Origin: Cavia porcellus | Lineage: Eukaryota; Chordata; Mammalia; Rodentia; Caviidae | Assembly: GCF_034190915.1 (NCBI RefSeq) | Contig: NW_026947502.1 | Coordinates: 37,974,785 to 38,038,784, forward strand | Direction of reading: 5' to 3' | DNA length: 64,000 nt | Shown: positions 59,630 to 64,000 of the stretch, piece by piece | Layout of the letters: each line of letters opens with the position of its first letter | How positions within the stretch are numbered: the stretch's first letter is position 1 | Notes under the pieces: generated by a model | What the model saw: the letters and a program-made list of their open reading frames with translations, nothing else | What the model was told of the DNA's origin: nothing | Database searches by the model: none | Translations under genes and position numbers: made by a program

Positions 59630-60520
59630 TGGAGACGAGCTTGTGATTAATGTGTTCCTATTACTGCAGCACAGTCTGATAACCCCTTATCCCCAATCTC
59701 AGCTTGGCAGGGAGAGAGATGGATTTTAAAGGAGATCTACTCCAGGAAAAGGCGGGCGCTGTAATTTATGTGCATGGAGGATGGGTTTCTTGCCCCTCTG
59801 GTCACTCCCAGTGAAATCAGACTGTTTTCCTTCTGAGTGGAAGACTTGGGGCAGCATAATCAACCTTGGAGGTCACCAAGGAGGCTCGCAGGGTGGCTGG
59901 GGCAGGCAGCACTGGCAGTGTGAGTGAGGTGTGAGGGGCCTGCAGTGCAAGAGTGAAGCTCTAATGACTTGTGTCAGCTGTTGACTTGGGATTCACAACA
60001 AACAGCTGTGTGTGCAAGCCTGGCCAGTCCCTGGGGAAGCAGGTGGTGGTGACGTGGAGGACAGCCTGCCCCAACCTGCCTCCTGAGCTGTAATTATGCT
60101 TATGACTTCTCCTCAGGCGGTGAGGAGTGATCTAGGCCTGCCGCGATGATCGAGGACCCTCGTTTTTACACGGTGGTCACTCAACTGTAAAAATGGGCCA
60201 CAGTTGGCAACAACAGAAGGAGTATGAAGCCTGAAGCAATTTCTCTTTGAAATCAGCTTCTAAATTGCGGGAGTCCAAGTAAATTGACACATTTACTAGC
60301 TGGAGCGCCTTTTCGGTTGCTGCCTCATTGGCTTAGCCAGGCCTCGCGCGCTGCAACAGTTCGCCAGGCGTGGGAGTGAGCTTCTCAGCTGGGGCCGGCA
60401 CCAGGCTCGATCTATCTGGAGGGGGTCACAGGCACTTAAGTGACAATTTCTGTGTATGTGGGATTTTCACTGCCAGCATTAAAGAGTACATTTCAGCATA
60501 ATAGACTAAAAACATTTTTC
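59630..60520. promoter_or_regulatory. Candidate conserved non-coding regulatory element
   Basis: No repeats or coding potential, but the sequence is dense in binding-site-like strings: CAGCTG E-boxes at 59975, 60003 and 60386, TAATTA at 60091, and a palindromic CACTTAAGTG (NKX2-like) at 60433-60442. It also retains CpGs outside any CpG island (for example around 60140-60160 and 60340-60360), which mutate quickly in unconstrained DNA. An enhancer is an inference from sequence texture only. Confidence 0.4.
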
Positions 60521-60894
60521 TAAAAGAAGCCTGTAACCCACAGAGGGAAATCCCTGTAAAATAAAAAGCAAATTCATACCATGCACTTATTTCAAAATAA
60601 ATACTACAGGCTCTTTCTAATCCACCCCCTGGATACAGAAAGCCACCTTCTTAGGCAACAAAATTCTCATATAATTCAGCTGATTTAAATTCTAAAGAGT
60701 TTCCCTCACTAATCAAAAATGAAATTAAATAAAGAAAGGCCCTCATGAGTTTAGCATTTGATTTGTTGCTTAGAATTTACAGCAAGTCTGTGCCTCGGGT
60801 CTGACCGGGAAGTCTTCAAGCAGTTGGGAAGGAATGGGCCTTAACAATAGACACTCATATCTGGTAGAGTGCGTGGAGGGCACAGAGTGACAGG

Positions 60895-61065
60895 CACCAG
60901 CGAGGATTCAGACTCCGGTTCAGCCACTTGGTGACGCTGGGCAAAGCACTTCATGTTTCTAAATCCTAGATCCTTCACATATCACTGCAGATTGTACCTA
61001 CTGCCTAATGGTTAGGCATTTACTGCCTGATGGTTAGCTTGGGATTAAGTGATGGATGTGATGGT
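60895..61065 (+). repeat. MIR SINE relic
   Basis: 'gattcagactccggttcagc', 'cacttggtgacgctgggcaa', 'agcacttcatgtttctaaat' follow the sense MIR order. Confidence 0.7.
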
Positions 61066-61219
61066 CCTGGCTTACTATTACTGCTTTGTCAGTGTCAGCT
61101 ATTTTTAGTCACCACTAAAGATCACATTTTCCACTCATGACGTTGAGAGAGCTCAGGTGATGGGAATTTCACCCAAGATGTGTGCCCCGACTGTGCTTAC
61201 ACAAAACCAGGTAAGGGCC

Positions 61220-61465
61220 TTCCAGTTGCCTCCCAATCTTGAACTCCAAGTTTTGCTCCTTTGCTAATTGTTCCCCTCAGCTCTTTTCTCCTCTCCATTT
61301 CTCTTCAGGCATCAGCTGAAGCATTGCCTTTTCCCGGAAAGCCTTCCCTGAAGCCAAGGATCTCTTCTTCCTTGGAATTTCCAGAGTATCACTGGCACCC
61401 CTTGCCACTTACCAAACATACCAAAGTTTGGCCCCAAATAGTTGCTTAGAAAATGCTTGTTAATT
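61220..61465 (+). repeat. L2 relic
   Basis: 'ctcttcaggcatcagctgaa', 'ggaaagccttccctgaagcc', and the far end 'gaaaatgcttgttaatttg' follow sense L2 3' order. Confidence 0.5.
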
Positions 61466-62935
61466 TGTAGACTGATGTAAAAACCCAAAAGGTGGGCTGA
61501 AGAGTTAAACAAGATCAGTGTATTTTCTGATGATCATTGGCTCTAGGCATATCCTGCTAGGCACAGGGATTGTGTAATGATCTAAACATGCAGTTCTGTG
61601 CTTCCCTGGTTCTAGCTTAGCAATGGTCCCCTGAGACACTGTGAATACAGTTGGGAGTGCAGATGAACAGAAGCCACAATTCTTGTGCTCTGAAGGTAGA
61701 GAGATGGTTCCAGGGATGAATGCTGATCTGCCGGCGCACCCAGGTGGTGTGGTCTGGCACCTGGTTCTGTTTATCTTCTCCAGGTCCTTTGAGGCCTGGG
61801 CCAGGTGCCCACGCTGTTCTTGGAAATGGGCACCAGACTCTCCTATGGATCCCCCAGGGGCGTGAGGTGGTGAGTGATGGAAACAGGTTGCAATCCGTCT
61901 TCCTGGATCCCAGGTGTCATGTGTCTCAGTTTAACTTTGTGGGCTCCAGTTTTTCTTGTTCTACCATATATCCTGGTTCCTTCTGAGCTGGAGTCCCGGT
62001 GAGTAACATGTCCTGCCTGATGCAGAAGCACAGGCTGCATAGATGGTGTCACCAGTTAGTCAGAGTATTTCTTTCCTGCAAACTCTTACAACTGCTTACT
62101 GTAAATCACCCACAGTGCTTGTGTATCTTCCATCAAACCAGGCCCGATCCAGGAGAAACACAGATGGCATTTGTGAAGACCTCTTGTGTGCAGGTTCCAT
62201 GGTCACACCTTGCTTAAGAGAGTTCACACGCAAGCGAATGACATGGACCTCCACTTAATCTCAGTTTTGGAGTGGAGGCCCCTGTACTTCCTCTGTCCTG
62301 GCCAGTGCAGGTTATCATAGGGTTGATGTAGAAATAGTAGGTTTTGTGTGTGTGTGGTTGCAAGTGGAGGAGCAACCTGATCACGCTGGCATGAGGAAGA
62401 TGCCAGAGCTGCTCCAAATTGCAGGGGCAGAGGTGAGAAATGTATGTAGCAGTCTCCTTTCAGCTCAGCAGACATTTACTGCCTGGCTTCTGTGCTCTAG
62501 GGGTGGAAGAAACTGCAGAAAATCACATTTCCCAACCTGGGGGACGTGTTCACCTTTGACGGAGCAGCGGCCTGCATGGTTTTTGAATGATGTGGCCAGG
62601 AGTGCAGCGGGGAGCAGCATGTGTTTCCGGGGTGGGAGGAGTGGCCCCTGAGGTCCCCCAGGGTCCTCACCACGCCCCCACTGCAGATCGACACTGTGTG
62701 GATTTGACGCAGGATGAGATGAACATAAAACACCCAAAGCTGAAGTAAATTATGTGGCAATATAAATATTCATGTGAGGAAAACACAGGCATGTAGAGAA
62801 AAAAGAAGTAGAAACAGAAAACCTCCCTGGTGCACTTTTACAGAGCGATCAAATGAAACCTCGGTGTCTGCCACCATTCAAAGTGCCATAATTTTATCAT
62901 CCTTCCCACGCAATGCTGTGCTATTTTGGATCCTG
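61466..62935. other. Unassigned, single-copy-looking
   Basis: Moderately GC-rich with a short TG run near 62346. Several overlapping short frames without motifs. No exon was supported. Confidence 0.35.
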
Positions 62936-62949
62936 TTATTTTTTTTTTT

Positions 62950-63170
62950 CCCTCTCACCTCAGTATGCCCAAGATGTCTGACAAATGAATGTGTGAGAAA
63001 ATGCTTTATTTTCCCCAGCACGATGGAGAATTTATTATGAGATGCACGCTGCCTCCTCTGTGTCGTAATGACCTCTGTGTAATAGATTTCGGCTGGAGGC
63101 AGAAGCCCAATTAATTTGCCCAAGATGGTCTTGTGCCCAGGAACTGAAGTCTCGTCGCTCCTTGCTGGTG
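62950..63170. promoter_or_regulatory. Second candidate conserved non-coding element
   Basis: Repeat-free, with TAAT-type strings ('gtcgtaatgacc', 'gtgtaatagatt') and a palindromic AATTAATT at 63109-63116. Homeodomain proteins bind such sites. There is no direct evidence of function. Confidence 0.33.
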
Positions 63171-64000
63171 TGATTCCTTTCCTCAGCCACAGATCCAAGC
63201 AGAGCTGAGAAGAGTGCCAGCCGCACTTCCCCAGACGCTCGGCTCCTTCTCCCACATACACCGTGCCAAAGAGTTCTCTGCTCGCTTTGTCTGGCTTCCT
63301 TTGTTAAAACACAAACACAAAACAAAGCAAAAATCTTGGAATTCTGCTGAGGACAATGAGGGAGAAGCCAGAGGAAGGAGATGCGTTTGCCTAAGTTAAA
63401 TATTTCACCAGATGAACAATTGAGAACCTACATGACCCAGGACACTGCTGCTCATTCTCAAACATCTTGCTCTGTCCTGTGTGTTCTTAGCAGGCCCTGG
63501 AAACTTGACCACAGGCCTGGACACTGTGGTACCTCTCGGACACATGGTCTGAGCTCGGGAAGGGCCAGCTCTCCTTCTTGATGTAAGTTATTCTGTTTGA
63601 ACACCTGGACTGAGACAGCCATCAGAGCCCATACTGTTTGGTATTTTCAATATTGGGGTGACCATTAGACTTAAGGAGCTTCCAGCAGTCTCCAGCAGGA
63701 CAGGCATTGACTGAGTCTCCTGGGAAGAGGACACAGTCAGAGACTAATCACCAGTCAGACTGAGCAGCCATCTGCTAAATCAAGTCATGTTTGCTTTGGA
63801 ATTTGATGGTGCCTTACCTTAAAAAAGGAACTGAGCCAGCTTGGAGCATCCACTTGGGTCTATTCTATGATAATAAAAAGATATGCTTCCCTGGAGAATT
63901 TTAACAGCCAAGGTAAAGGAGTAACCACCCAGGTCATACTCCATTGCTGCGTGGTCCCAACCCCCTTGTTCCTCCTACCATTCCAAGGCAGAAGCTCTGA
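63171..64000. other. Unassigned, single-copy-looking
   Basis: No repeat family, exon or RNA gene was recognised up to the window end. Confidence 0.35.

Overview
This is a stretch of mammalian nuclear DNA, almost certainly from a rodent. Its youngest repeats are tRNA-Ala-derived ID SINEs and B1 (7SL-derived) SINEs, and it also holds rodent-type MaLR LTRs, several L1 lineages and ancient MIR/L2 relics. There are no murine-type B2 elements, and the ID copies are close to one another, so I infer a non-muroid rodent (beaver- or squirrel-related lineages are possible, not proven). I found no complete host protein-coding gene. Nearly all apparent reading frames are repeat relics or chance frames.

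Layout. 1-15 kb: an L1 whose 5' half is inverted (0.95-3.71 kb), a truncated L1 with 17-bp target-site duplications carrying a MaLR LTR (4.26-6.08 kb), a B1, an orphan L1 3'-UTR piece, a decayed gag-like endogenous retrovirus remnant (about 8.8-10.7 kb), and an ID/B1 pair (13.7-13.9 kb). 15.5-25.4 kb: a nest of elements. An old minus-strand L1 holds a 774-bp solo LTR, a MaLR LTR, an LTR plus lysine-type primer-binding site and two ID SINEs. It abuts an even older plus-strand L1M. 25.5-35 kb: ancient ERVL-type sequence, including a recognisable dUTPase relic (29.1-29.5 kb), MIR/L2 pieces, microsatellites and an ID. 36.1-36.8 kb: a CpG island with GC boxes and a CCAAT box, the only promoter-like segment. 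40.7-46.1 kb: an old plus-strand L1M split by a younger minus-strand L1 that has lost nearly all of ORF2 and carries about six degenerate tandem units in its 3' UTR. 46.76 kb: a possible small coding exon. 50.4-52.1 kb: MaLR LTRs. 52.93-57.18 kb: a 4.2-kb L1 with perfect 16-bp target duplications and decayed ORF2. 57.2-64 kb: largely single-copy DNA, including two segments (59.6-60.5 and 62.9-63.2 kb) that look like conserved regulatory elements.

The window reads as intergenic or intronic DNA around one possible promoter. If the 36-kb CpG island and the 46.76-kb exon belong to one plus-strand gene, the first part of its intron would be the repeat-rich middle of the window, but that link is inference. 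Nothing here amounts to a convincing new multi-gene system. The strongest observations concern retroelement structure: twin-priming inversion, tandem 3'-UTR expansion, and an LTR-PBS remnant bounded by target duplications.
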